Shown here piece by piece: positions 54,861-63,337 of a stretch of 64,000 nucleotides of DNA. Every line of letters begins with the position of its first letter. The first letter of the stretch is position 1. The notes below the pieces were generated by a model, which saw only the letters and a program-made list of their open reading frames with translations, was not told the DNA's origin and did no database searches. Source of the stretch: CBDCGV01 sp965216955 (lineage in GTDB: Bacteria > Bacteroidota > Bacteroidia > Chitinophagales > JADIYW01). The stretch covers positions 1 to 64,000 of the forward strand of contig CBDCGV010000008.1 of assembly GCA_965216955.1 (NCBI GenBank), read 5' to 3'. The position numbers and the translations under genes were made by a program.

Positions 54861-55304
54861 ATGAATAAAAAAAGAGTAAAAGAAGAGGTCGTTAAAATAC
54901 AAGAAGGAGTTGTTGATGATCTTAAAAAGATGGTCGATAATATGCGCGAGTCGGCGGATATTGATGAAGAAGACACAATTGATATGGAAGATTTTTCGCA
55001 TCAAGAAGAGCTAAATGATATGGCGCAGCGTATAGCAATTCAATTAAAAAGAGCGGAGGGAGAATTAAACTATGTCAGAGCTATTTCCTTGGAAAGACAA
55101 AATACTATTACAACAGGATCTTTAGTAGAAACAAATCATTATTTTTTCTATGTCAGTATTCCCTGCCATCCCTTTGAAATTGATGGGAAGAGGGTAATTG
55201 GATTGGCCAATGATGCCCCGATATTCTTTGCACTTAAAGACAAAAAAGAAGGAGATCGATTTACTTTTGCAAACAACGAATATGAAGTGAAATCAATAAG
55301 CTAG
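54861..55304 (+). CDS. GreA/GreB-like C-terminal domain protein
   Basis: A 147-residue protein. The N-terminal half is helical and acidic (DLKKMVDNMRESADIDEED). The C-terminal half, TTGSLVETNHYFFYVSIPCH and GLANDAPIFFALKDKKEGD, follows the pattern of the GreA/GreB C-terminal domain (GS-V-x-T... P-x-x-x-AL-x-x-KK-x-GD). The usual N-terminal coiled coil with its acidic tip is not obvious, so it is a Gre-like factor and not GreA itself. It may bind RNA polymerase under stress; this is inference. Confidence 0.7.
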   Translation: MNKKRVKEEVVKIQEGVVDDLKKMVDNMRESADIDEEDTIDMEDFSHQEELNDMAQRIAIQLKRAEGELNYVRAISLERQNTITTGSLVETNHYFFYVSIPCHPFEIDGKRVIGLANDAPIFFALKDKKEGDRFTFANNEYEVKSIS

Positions 55305-55366
55305 GGGTGTCAAAGAATTATGGTTTATTAGATAGAGTATTTTAAAAGACCACAACAAAAATTAAA

Positions 55367-56029
55367 CTAAGCGGCTTCGGTTTTAGATTTCCGCTTCTGC
55401 CCTCTATTATTTCTCGAAACAAAATCAGTATTGTTTTTCTTGTCCCATTCTGATGTAGTAAAACCAAAACCTTTATCACTATCTGCATAATGATGTTTTA
55501 AATGGTGTTTTCTAATTTTTTCAAAGAATGGATGCTTAATTTTTATTTTATGAGCAGCAATGTGGGTGAACTCATAAAATAGATAATATAGCACCAAAAG
55601 TCCAAAAAGGGCTTCTCCCTTATCTTTTCCGAGTATAGCTCTACAAGTTGCATAAAAGCCAATTCCTGCTGGAACGCTTGCCCATAATGGTGTTCCAATT
55701 TTAAATGGATCGTTTGGATATTGATGGTGTAATTCATGAAACTCTTGCACAAGGTCTAAATCCAATGGAAAATCCTCATCTTTATGGAGTACTGTTTTGT
55801 GAAGATAAAATTCTAAATAACCCCAAAACTTGTAAATCAATGGTAGCATCCAAACAAGATGTAATATGCTTGTTCTTTTAACCACAAATGATTTAAAAAG
55901 AAAAAAGGAAGATATCGGTAGATAGAATAAAAAAGGTGCAGAGTAATGTTGATTCATCAATAGCTCTCTAAATAACGATTTATAGGTTTTATGATATTTC
56001 GAATCGTTGGACTTAACTTCTTTGTGCAT
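55367..56029 (-). CDS. Fatty acid hydroxylase/sterol desaturase-family membrane protein
   Basis: A 220-residue di-iron membrane enzyme with His boxes HKTVLHKDE, HELHHQYPND, HIAAHKIK and HHLKHHYADSDKG. Four helices are likely. It is larger than the 47746 homologue. It uses O2 to modify a lipid chain. It is transcribed leftward, convergent with the GreA-like gene and divergent from a Lys-rich gene, with an FNR/CRP-like palindrome at 56139 in the divergent gap. Confidence 0.85.
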   Translation of the reverse strand: MHKEVKSNDSKYHKTYKSLFRELLMNQHYSAPFLFYLPISSFFLFKSFVVKRTSILHLVWMLPLIYKFWGYLEFYLHKTVLHKDEDFPLDLDLVQEFHELHHQYPNDPFKIGTPLWASVPAGIGFYATCRAILGKDKGEALFGLLVLYYLFYEFTHIAAHKIKIKHPFFEKIRKHHLKHHYADSDKGFGFTTSEWDKKNNTDFVSRNNRGQKRKSKTEAA

Positions 56030-56138
56030 AATAGTTTAAATTACAAATAAAAATTGAATTCTATATCATAGCGTGCTAAGCATCTACGTGTGCTTTTAAG
56101 ACCCAAAATGATAGTGTGATAGATCTCTGTTGTAAAAA

Positions 56139-56150
56139 TGATTTTTATCA
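56139..56150. promoter_or_regulatory. FNR/CRP-like operator 4
   Basis: TGATTTTTATCA, extending to a perfect 14-base ATGAT-N4-ATCAT at 56138-56151, lies between the divergent hydroxylase gene (start 56029) and the Lys-rich gene (start 56210). Confidence 0.6.
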
Positions 56151-56209
56151 TGTAAAGTGTCATTGGGGAATAAGAACTTAGAACCATTGTTAAATTAAAG
56201 AATTAAATC

Positions 56210-56353
56210 ATGTCAAAAAAAGACGATAAAAAAAAGAAAGTTTCCAAAAAGGAATTGAAAAAGAAAAATGCAAAGAAATTAAAGAAAAAGGCATCCTCAA
56301 AGAAATCAAAAAAGCAAAAAAAGAATAAGAAAAAGGGTAAAAAGAAGAAGTAA
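56210..56353 (+). CDS. Very lysine-rich 47-residue protein
   Basis: Reads MSKKDDKKKKVSKKELKKKN and ends KKNKKKGKKKK. By count 29 of 47 residues are Lys, with Ala/Ser spacers, like the C-terminal tail of histone H1 or Hc1. Nucleoid or polyphosphate binding is plausible. It starts 59 bases after the FNR/CRP-like palindrome at 56139 and ends 22 bases before the CBS gene, which suggests an operon. Real coding status is supported by position and by clean start and stop, not by homology. Confidence 0.6.
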   Translation: MSKKDDKKKKVSKKELKKKNAKKLKKKASSKKSKKQKKNKKKGKKKK

Positions 56354-56375
56354 TTCGTTGTTTAGCGGATAGTTT

Positions 56376-56792
56376 ATGATAGGTGCCGTCGAAGCATATA
56401 TGAACCATGATCCTTTATGTGTAGAACATAATGTTTCAATAATTGAACTTTTTGAGAAGATAAAAAAGAGTTCAAACGGATATGCATTAATTGTTAATGA
56501 CAACGTATTAGTTGGCGTGATTTCAAAGGAAGACATATTGAAGCGAATGCTTAGATTAGTGATTAGTACCACAGGAAAAACATATAGTGAGTTTCAATTA
56601 AATACAATTTTAGCGGAAGAAGTAATGTCAAAAAGACTATATACAGCTAAACCAGATGATTCAATTGCATCAAAAATAGATTGGTTGTTGGAAAAGGATG
56701 TGTACTGCCTTCCGGTCGTGAATGAAAATAATGAGCCAATTGGAATAGTTACTATTTTAGACTTGCTCAAAAACAATTTTGCGAAGACCTAA
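56376..56792 (+). CDS. CBS-domain pair protein
   Basis: A 138-residue protein consisting of two CBS motifs: AYMNHDPLCVEHNVSIIELF...VGVISKEDILKRM and EVMSKRLYTAKPDDSIASKI...PIGIVTILDLLK. Stand-alone CBS pairs bind adenine nucleotides and report energy state. It lies 22 bases after the Lys-rich gene. A two-CBS protein is also part of the mycobacterial DosR regulon (Hrp1), a parallel noted in the findings. Confidence 0.92.
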   Translation: MIGAVEAYMNHDPLCVEHNVSIIELFEKIKKSSNGYALIVNDNVLVGVISKEDILKRMLRLVISTTGKTYSEFQLNTILAEEVMSKRLYTAKPDDSIASKIDWLLEKDVYCLPVVNENNEPIGIVTILDLLKNNFAKT

Positions 56793-56810
56793 TATTTTAA
56801 TGATTTTGTT

Positions 56811-58505
56811 TTATATGTGATGTTCTGAAAGAGCATTAAAATTCTCCGATTGAATCACATCTAGCAAAACATGCTTTACTGCGTTTAATAACATTTTGTT
56901 TGAATAATGAACTTCTCTATTTACATTCAATAGAGTAGATATCTCTATATCATCAACTTTGCCTCCTCGAATATCTTTATTGAGCTGACTTATAAATTTA
57001 TCATATATCTTTTTGTTAATGGCAATAAGCTCAACCAATTGCTCGAAGAAAACAGCATTGTCATTGGAGAGAAATAGTTGATACAAATTGAGGTAATAAT
57101 CAGCAGAAGCACTTTTAAGTAAATGATACAAGCCTAGCTTTGCACTATTTGAGGAATCTTGAAGTTCCCTAATATTGTGATTAATATCTTTAATTTCTTT
57201 AAGGGCTATCATCGCATTTTTTAATGATTGAATATGACGATCTAATAAGTTCGATTCATTTTTATCTAACTTCTCGTTCTCTATTAACAGACCATATTCA
57301 ATAATTTCACCTTCTAATGCTTTTAAATAGTTGTATTTTTTTTTCTGGATATCAATAGAATTATTATCCGATTGAAATGGGGATCCCATTTCCTCATAGT
57401 TTAATAAATTTTTCTCTAAATCGAGATATCCAGCATTGGTATTAAAAACCAATTTTATTGCCCTTTGAACCTCATTGCCCAGTGCCTCCAAAGCAGCTTC
57501 TACAACGTTAGTAGGAACTTTATTTAAATAGCGAACATTTACTATTTCCTTCTTTGTAAATCGTCTTCCTAAGAATCTTGCAAAAGGTTTAATAAAAGGG
57601 TACATCATTATAATACCTAATAGGTTGAACATACTATGGAATGCTACTAAGGAAAATAAAGCATCTTTTAGTCCCAATATTTTTGTTATGAAATATAATA
57701 GAGGCACTAACAGTATTAACGCAATAATTGCCGTAACCATATTAAGCAGCAAATGGCTAAGTGCAACCCTTTTCTTATCAGGAACGGCATTAATTGCTCC
57801 AAACATTACCGTTATAGTAGTACCTAAATCACTTCCAATTACCATAGTCGCTGCAGCTTCCAGTGAAATTAAGCCTGCGTTTAGAGCGCTGAGTGTAATT
57901 ACCATCGCTGCAGAACTAGACTGAATAATCATAGTGATAATAAACCCAACAAAAAAGAAAAGATAAAAATTAATTCCTGATAGTGCATCTAAGCTTAATT
58001 GTTCGGTAAGCATTTCTACGCTAACCTTCATAAAGTTGAGTCCGAAAAGCAACATTCCAAAACCAAAGACTAACTTTCCCGTTTCATATAACTTTGGATA
58101 GGATTTTAAAAAAATAAAAAGTATGCAACCTATACTTAAAAGGGGTAAGGCTAAACTTTCAATTTTGACTTTAAAGCCTAATGAAGCAACAAGCCATCCT
58201 GTAAATGTGGTGCCAAGGTTAGCGCCGAAAATAATTCCAATGGCATTCTTGAGTTCTAAAATTCCTGCTCCTACAAAGGCTAATACCATTAATGATACTA
58301 CTGAACTACTTTGCAAAATAGCGGTAGAAATAGTTCCACCAATAATACCCTTAATGGGAGTGTTAGTATTATGTCTGAGTATCCTTTTAAAACTTCTTCC
58401 AGCAAGATTTTTTAGTGCATCTTCGATGTAGTTCATGCCTAAAAGAAAAAAGCCTAAACCTGCTAAAAATTTCCAAATGTTAAAATACTCAAACACAGAT
58501 TGCAA
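56811..58505 (-). CDS. Na/Pi cotransporter-family protein with PhoU-like tail
   Basis: A 564-residue protein. Two inverted Na_Pi_cotrans repeats each carry the QSSS motif: ISTAILQSSSVVSLMVLAF and ITMIIQSSSAAMVITLSAL. About eight to ten helices lie in the first 330 residues. Residues about 345-560 are helical and PhoU-like (EVQRAIKLVFNTNAGY; KALEGEIIEYGLLI). It imports phosphate with sodium or a related ion. Its promoter gap holds the palindrome at 58534, 29 bases before the start. Confidence 0.9.
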   Translation of the reverse strand: MQSVFEYFNIWKFLAGLGFFLLGMNYIEDALKNLAGRSFKRILRHNTNTPIKGIIGGTISTAILQSSSVVSLMVLAFVGAGILELKNAIGIIFGANLGTTFTGWLVASLGFKVKIESLALPLLSIGCILFIFLKSYPKLYETGKLVFGFGMLLFGLNFMKVSVEMLTEQLSLDALSGINFYLFFFVGFIITMIIQSSSAAMVITLSALNAGLISLEAAATMVIGSDLGTTITVMFGAINAVPDKKRVALSHLLLNMVTAIIALILLVPLLYFITKILGLKDALFSLVAFHSMFNLLGIIMMYPFIKPFARFLGRRFTKKEIVNVRYLNKVPTNVVEAALEALGNEVQRAIKLVFNTNAGYLDLEKNLLNYEEMGSPFQSDNNSIDIQKKKYNYLKALEGEIIEYGLLIENEKLDKNESNLLDRHIQSLKNAMIALKEIKDINHNIRELQDSSNSAKLGLYHLLKSASADYYLNLYQLFLSNDNAVFFEQLVELIAINKKIYDKFISQLNKDIRGGKVDDIEISTLLNVNREVHYSNKMLLNAVKHVLLDVIQSENFNALSEHHI

Positions 58506-58533
58506 AAGTATTTGATATATATAAATCTAAAAC

Positions 58534-58545
58534 TGACGAATGTCA
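58534..58545. promoter_or_regulatory. FNR/CRP-like operator 5
   Basis: TGACGAATGTCA is a perfect TGAC-N4-GTCA palindrome, 29 bases upstream of the Na/Pi transporter start (58505). It is closer to a start than sites 1-4, so repression or class II activation is possible. Confidence 0.55.
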
Positions 58546-58589
58546 TATACTACAATAAAGTAGGTCATGTCATAACTTTTCAAAGGCTA

Positions 58590-59339
58590 TTACAACTTAT
58601 TAGCAAATAGCAACCCTACACCATAAGCGACACTTCCGGCTAAAAATCCTAATATAAAAGTTTCAGCAATCGAAACAACCATTTTTTCTTTTGTAAAAAA
58701 GGAACGAAGTGTGCCTAATATTACCAAAGCGATGGAGGCACTTATAGCTGAAATCAAGAATAATTTATTGGTTTGTAAACCAAAAATATAAGGTAGAAGT
58801 GGAATTAAACCAAACAGAATAAACGATGTAAAAGTCGCAATAGCTTTCTTTGAAGGAGACTCATCTGGAGGGGCCATCTCTAACTCATATTGCATCATAA
58901 ACTCTGTCCAAAACTCAGGGTATTTTTTATATATCTCTAACAATGTATTAGCATCTTCTAATGAAACCCCTTTTTGTTTTAAGATGAATTTAGTTTCAGC
59001 ATATTCATATGCTGGGTTATTGATAAACTCCAATTGTTCTTTTCTTAAATTTTCTTCATAAAGCTTTTTTTCTGCTCTGGAAGAAAGAAAATCTCCAATT
59101 CCCATACTTAATCCATCAGCAAATAAATTAGCCAACCCGAATAGTAATACGGTTGCAATGGGTAATGCGGTTGCGACATTTTCACTCAATATTTCGGCTC
59201 CTGAAAATCCAGCGACAACCGCAAATGTGGTTACTATCCCGTCTATTCCTCCATATACAAACTCCTTCAAATACCCTGTGATGAAAGTCTTCTTATGATA
59301 TTCTTCTAAATGCTTGTCAAACTCTTTTTGTGAAATCAT
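58590..59339 (-). CDS. VIT1/CCC1-family Fe/Mn transporter
   Basis: A 249-residue membrane protein. The first helix has EFVYGGIDGIVTTFAVVAG, with the family Gly/Asp motif; SMGIGDFLSSRAEKKLYEEN is the second conserved block. Residues 95-165 form the helical metal-binding insertion (Glu-rich: KKYPEFWTEFMMQYELEM), and three further helices end in LGFLAGSVAYGVGLL. It moves Fe(II) or Mn(II) out of the cytosol. It is divergent from the membrane gene at 59486 with an FNR/CRP-like site in between. Confidence 0.92.
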   Translation of the reverse strand: MISQKEFDKHLEEYHKKTFITGYLKEFVYGGIDGIVTTFAVVAGFSGAEILSENVATALPIATVLLFGLANLFADGLSMGIGDFLSSRAEKKLYEENLRKEQLEFINNPAYEYAETKFILKQKGVSLEDANTLLEIYKKYPEFWTEFMMQYELEMAPPDESPSKKAIATFTSFILFGLIPLLPYIFGLQTNKLFLISAISASIALVILGTLRSFFTKEKMVVSIAETFILGFLAGSVAYGVGLLFANKL

Positions 59340-59402
59340 ATTTACTTAAAAATACGAATTAAAGATAGTTGTAATATCTTACCAAGATAGATAATAGATC
59401 TA

Positions 59403-59414
59403 TGATAAATATCA
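59403..59414. promoter_or_regulatory. FNR/CRP-like operator 6
   Basis: TGATAAATATCA is a perfect TGAT-N4-ATCA palindrome, 64 bases from the VIT-type start (59339) and 72 bases from the plus-strand start (59486). Confidence 0.6.
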
Positions 59415-59485
59415 GGTTTTCAAATGTATTAGCTCATGTTTTATTCATTGAGTAAATAATAATTTAACTCCATCAAATATTTTGA

Positions 59486-59878
59486 ATGATGCCAGAGTTG
59501 TTAGTATTTATCGAAAGGATTTTTGGTATAACCTTTTTCTTTTTTGGGCTTTCTGTTTTGTTAAATGCAGAAATATGGCAGAGTGCCATTAAAAAACACA
59601 ATAGTGAAGCGATTTGGTTATACTTAATGACCTTTTTATTTCTCCCAGTTGGTGCTATACTGGTTATGGAACATAATATTTGGGAATTTTCACCTCGTGT
59701 AATTATTACCATCCTTGGTTGGTCTTGGTTTTTGAAGTCCATATTTTTTCTGCTTTTTCCAAGTCAATTGATAAGTTGGTTGTATAATAATTCGCTTTCT
59801 CAGAAGTATTTAAGAATTGCAGGGTTAATACTCGTTATTCTTTCTACAATAGTATTGTATAGTGTTTTAGTAAATTAA
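59486..59878 (+). CDS. Small four-helix membrane protein, unknown function
   Basis: A 130-residue protein with four hydrophobic segments (about 5-25, 42-60, 72-92, 108-128). RIFGITFFFFGLSVLLNAEI and IGWSWFLKSIFFLLFPSQLI-like stretches are visible, but no family is recognised. Double ATG start at 59486. It precedes the wax ester synthase gene by 9 bases and so is part of that operon, perhaps as a membrane partner. Confidence 0.7.
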   Translation: MMPELLVFIERIFGITFFFFGLSVLLNAEIWQSAIKKHNSEAIWLYLMTFLFLPVGAILVMEHNIWEFSPRVIITILGWSWFLKSIFFLLFPSQLISWLYNNSLSQKYLRIAGLILVILSTIVLYSVLVN

Positions 59879-59887
59879 AATAATCTT

Positions 59888-61243
59888 ATGGCTTTAAAAG
59901 ATATCCCACTTTCACACTTAGACTTGTTGATGTGGAATGTAAATCATCCAACTGGGTTAACCAATATTACGGCTATCATGTTTTTTAAAGGTAGTGTTGA
60001 TGTAAAAAAAGTTAAAAAGGTAATAAATGAACGGATTCAGGTATTTGATAAATTTAGGGAGAAAGTAATTGTTAAGAGGGGAAAACCAATCTGGCACGAA
60101 GATGAGTTGTTTGATATAGATTCTCATGTGCATTTATTGGCCTTGCCAGGAAAAGGAGGAGATCAAGAATTGGCCGATTTAATTTCTGATATGATTTCTA
60201 CTCCTTTGGATTATTCAAAACCCTTGTGGCAAATTCACATTATTGATAAGTATAAAGGAGGTAGTGCCATTTTATGGAGGATACACCATTCTATTGGAGA
60301 TGGGGCTTCGTTAATGCGCACTATGTTATCATTTACTGATAATTTAAATGATCTTTTTCAAGTTAAATCACAATATAAAGATCATGAGCACCAGCCAAAT
60401 AAAGTAAACTGGAAAAGTAAATTTAAGCAAGCTTTAGAGCTATCAAAAGCAACAATTGGTCTTCCGAAAAAAGTACTTGAGCATCCCGAACGAATAAAAG
60501 AAGTTATTGAAAATGTTGCGGACACTGCAAAAGATTTAGGAGCTTTTTTATTGAGTAGATCCAATGAGCGGTCAATTTATAAGGGGGAGTTAGGGATTCA
60601 AAAAAGGGTTGCTTGGTCTAATGTCATTGATTTAAATGACATAAAGAAAATAGGAAAACATTTTGGAGGTACAGTTAACGATACACTTTTGGTAGCATTA
60701 ACGGGTGCAGTTCGTCGGCACATGGAACAGCATGGGCAAGACTTAAATATTAGATTTAATGTAGCATGTCCGGTTGATATGAGGCGCAATGAGAAGGAAT
60801 TTCATTTAGACAATAGGGTGGGGGTTATCTTGTTGGATTTGCCGATAGCACAAATAGATGTAGAAGAAAGATTTCTGACAATATCTCAGAAAACAAAGAA
60901 ACTAAAACAATCCATAGAACCACCCATTACTTATTACTATACACAGTTTATTAGTGATTTTATTCCAAAACGCATTGAGGAAGCGTCTGCTAAAATGTTA
61001 GGATCAAAATTAATGGCCATCCTTAGTAATGTGCCTGGACCAAAGGAGCCTTTGTATTTTACAGGCGTAGAAGTAGATAATATTATGTTTTGGTTGCCAC
61101 ATACTTATGATATGGGGTTGGGATTTAGTGTAATTAGCTACAACAATAAAGTAACGTTTGGCATTACAGTGGATCCACACGTTGTTAAAGATCCAGAGGT
61201 GATAGTCGAAAATTTCGAAGATGAAATTGACATATGTTTTTAA
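59888..61243 (+). CDS. Wax ester synthase/diacylglycerol acyltransferase (WS/DGAT)
   Basis: A 451-residue acyltransferase. The catalytic motif HHSIGDGASL (HHxxxDG) is at about residue 135-144, and WNVNHPTGLTNITAIMFFKG at the start and RFNVACPVDMRRN, LSNVPGPKEPLYF near the end are family blocks. It joins acyl-CoA to fatty alcohol or diacylglycerol for storage lipid. A WS/DGAT next to stress proteins and a CBS protein recalls tgs1 in the mycobacterial dormancy regulon. It is co-transcribed with the four-helix protein and probably with the permease 39 bases downstream. Confidence 0.92.
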   Translation: MALKDIPLSHLDLLMWNVNHPTGLTNITAIMFFKGSVDVKKVKKVINERIQVFDKFREKVIVKRGKPIWHEDELFDIDSHVHLLALPGKGGDQELADLISDMISTPLDYSKPLWQIHIIDKYKGGSAILWRIHHSIGDGASLMRTMLSFTDNLNDLFQVKSQYKDHEHQPNKVNWKSKFKQALELSKATIGLPKKVLEHPERIKEVIENVADTAKDLGAFLLSRSNERSIYKGELGIQKRVAWSNVIDLNDIKKIGKHFGGTVNDTLLVALTGAVRRHMEQHGQDLNIRFNVACPVDMRRNEKEFHLDNRVGVILLDLPIAQIDVEERFLTISQKTKKLKQSIEPPITYYYTQFISDFIPKRIEEASAKMLGSKLMAILSNVPGPKEPLYFTGVEVDNIMFWLPHTYDMGLGFSVISYNNKVTFGITVDPHVVKDPEVIVENFEDEIDICF

Positions 61244-61282
61244 GGCTAGGATAATTAAAACTGAGCATATTTTAAGCCATTC

Positions 61283-62485
61283 ATGACAGAACTTAGAAAA
61301 AATCTAAATACGTTCCATTTATCTCTGTATGGGATTGGAACTATAATTGGTGCAGGTATTTATGTTCTGATTGGAGAAGTGGCTGGAGTGGCAGGCACAT
61401 ATGCTCCGCTTTCTTTCCTGTGCTCGGCTCTAATTGCTCTTTTTTCTGCTGTTTCTTATGCGCAACTTTCATCTAGGTTTCCTAAAAGTTCTGGTGAAGT
61501 GGTTTATGTACTAGAGGCATTTAAGAACAACTTTTTGGCAAGGGTTATAGGATATTTGGTTTTAATAACTGGGATCGTGACTTCCTCCACCTTATTAAAA
61601 GGTTTCTCAGGTTATTTAAGTGAACTGCTTGAACTCACACCATTTTTATCAATAGGACTATTGATGTTTTTATTGGGTTTTATAACCATGATTGGTATAA
61701 AACAGTCTGTTTGGTTTGTGGGCGGTATTACATTTATTGAAATAGTAGGGTTGTTTTTCATTATTTATTTAGCATTTAAAAATATTGATACCTCTGATAT
61801 CGAGGTAACAAGTTTTTTTCCTCCATTTAATTTCAAAGCTTACTCGTCTGTTTTTTCAGGAGCCTTTTTAGCTTTTTTTGCGTACATCGGGTTTGAGGAT
61901 TTAGCAAATGTTGCTGAAGAGGCAAAAAATCCAAAAAAATCACTTCCGATTGCCATTATGACGTCTATGATATTGTGCACTTTATTATATGTGATTGTCG
62001 CAATTGTTTGCGTGTTAGCACTTCCAATAAGTCTATTAGCAAATAGTGAGGCTCCTTTAGCAGAAATAGCGGCTGTCCATGGCGATAAATACAAAACAGT
62101 AGTTGCCATAATAAGTATGATTGCTGTCACAAATGGAGCATTGGTGCAGGTTATTATGGGATCCAGAATGATGTATGGTATGTCTAGAAAGCAATTGATG
62201 CCCTCTTTCTTTTATACTTTGTCTTCCAGGTTTCAAACACCTGTCCGAGCTATTGTTTTTCTTGTTTTGATTATTTATGTTTTGGCAATTTCATTTCCCC
62301 TTGTTCGTCTTGCTTCAGCAACCAGTTTTATAGTGCTTGTTATTTTTTCATTGGTTAATCTTTCCTTATTTAACCTTATTAGAACTAGAGACTTGGATCT
62401 TCCCAAAACTCATATGATAGCACCTATAATTGGATTCTTATTATGCCTGTCGATGTTGGGTTTTAAGCTTGTTAGTGTAATATAA
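61283..62485 (+). CDS. APC-family amino acid permease
   Basis: A 400-residue membrane transporter, slightly shorter than typical APC members (about 430-500). The first helix has GIGTIIGAGIYVLIGEVAG, and helix 6 the motif FFAYIGFEDLANVAEEAKNP. About 11 helices are visible. It would import or exchange amino acids or polyamines. It starts 39 bases after WS/DGAT, likely the end of that operon. The next gene has its own promoter. Confidence 0.9.
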   Translation: MTELRKNLNTFHLSLYGIGTIIGAGIYVLIGEVAGVAGTYAPLSFLCSALIALFSAVSYAQLSSRFPKSSGEVVYVLEAFKNNFLARVIGYLVLITGIVTSSTLLKGFSGYLSELLELTPFLSIGLLMFLLGFITMIGIKQSVWFVGGITFIEIVGLFFIIYLAFKNIDTSDIEVTSFFPPFNFKAYSSVFSGAFLAFFAYIGFEDLANVAEEAKNPKKSLPIAIMTSMILCTLLYVIVAIVCVLALPISLLANSEAPLAEIAAVHGDKYKTVVAIISMIAVTNGALVQVIMGSRMMYGMSRKQLMPSFFYTLSSRFQTPVRAIVFLVLIIYVLAISFPLVRLASATSFIVLVIFSLVNLSLFNLIRTRDLDLPKTHMIAPIIGFLLCLSMLGFKLVSVI

Positions 62486-62535
62486 GGGCATCAAAATCGT
62501 TTAAGCTTTTATACTATATGTTGACAAAAATAAAG

Positions 62536-62564
62536 TTGTCTTTATATTGTACAATATATCTTTG
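62536..62564 (+). promoter_or_regulatory. Bacteroidota promoter for the L,D-transpeptidase
   Basis: TTG at 62536-62538, 18 bases, then TATCTTTG at 62557-62564, matching TTG-N18-TAnnTTTG. It lies 31 bases before ATG 62596, inside a possible longer reading frame starting at 62518, so the shorter start is preferred. Confidence 0.7.
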
Positions 62565-62595
62565 TGTACCTATTAAAATTAAGTATCCAAATAGA

Positions 62596-63321
62596 ATGTA
62601 CCGCACTATCTTATTTACTTCTTTCTTTACTTTTATTTTTTTTCTTAGCTCCTATACATTTAAAGCGAAGGAAAGTGATCATGTTGAAAAAAAAGAAGTG
62701 GTTGCTGAATTGCATATTACTGATGTTGATGAGGTTTATAAGTCCTTTAATATACCAGAACTAGGTATAGAAGCTTTTAAAATGGCCTATAATGGTTATA
62801 ATAGTTTGAAAGATAATAAGGAATTAAATAAAGAAATTTTAACCATTATTGATTTTACAAAACCCTCAACTGAAAAAAGATTATTTCTGTTGGACCTAAA
62901 AACAAAAAAAGTTTTACACCATTCCTTGGTTGCACATGGAAAGAATAGTGGGGCCAATTATGCAAGTCAATTTTCTAATGTCCCCCAGTCGTATAAAAGT
63001 AGTTTAGGTTTTTATGTAACGGCAGAAACTTATTATGGCAAGCATGGATATTCATTACGATTGGAAGGGCAAGAAGCTAAAATTAACGATAATGCAAGAG
63101 TACGAAATATTGTGATGCACGCTGCAGATTATGTAAGTGAGGAGTTTATAAAAAATTATGGGAGGTTGGGTAGAAGTTTTGGTTGCCCAGCATTGCCAAA
63201 CGAAATCAATGAGGAAGTAATATCATTAATTGCTAATGGTAGCTGCTTGTTTATTTATTATCCTGAAGTAAGTTATCTTACCAGTTCAAAATTTGTAAGT
63301 GCTGATCTAGATCTAAATTAA
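62596..63321 (+). CDS. YkuD_2-family L,D-transpeptidase-like protein
   Basis: A 241-residue exported protein with an N-terminal signal segment (TILFTSFFTFIFFLSSYTF). The domain is of the murein L,D-transpeptidase catalytic type PF13645: VLHHSLVAHGKNSGANYASQ, RNIVMHAADYVSE and the active-site GRSFGCPALPNE (Cys). It likely cross-links or trims peptidoglycan stems. ATG 62596 is chosen because it gives a proper signal peptide and follows the promoter. It is convergent with the next transpeptidase. Confidence 0.85.
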   Translation: MYRTILFTSFFTFIFFLSSYTFKAKESDHVEKKEVVAELHITDVDEVYKSFNIPELGIEAFKMAYNGYNSLKDNKELNKEILTIIDFTKPSTEKRLFLLDLKTKKVLHHSLVAHGKNSGANYASQFSNVPQSYKSSLGFYVTAETYYGKHGYSLRLEGQEAKINDNARVRNIVMHAADYVSEEFIKNYGRLGRSFGCPALPNEINEEVISLIANGSCLFIYYPEVSYLTSSKFVSADLDLN

Positions 63322-63337
63322 TTGATCTAATTTGAAA

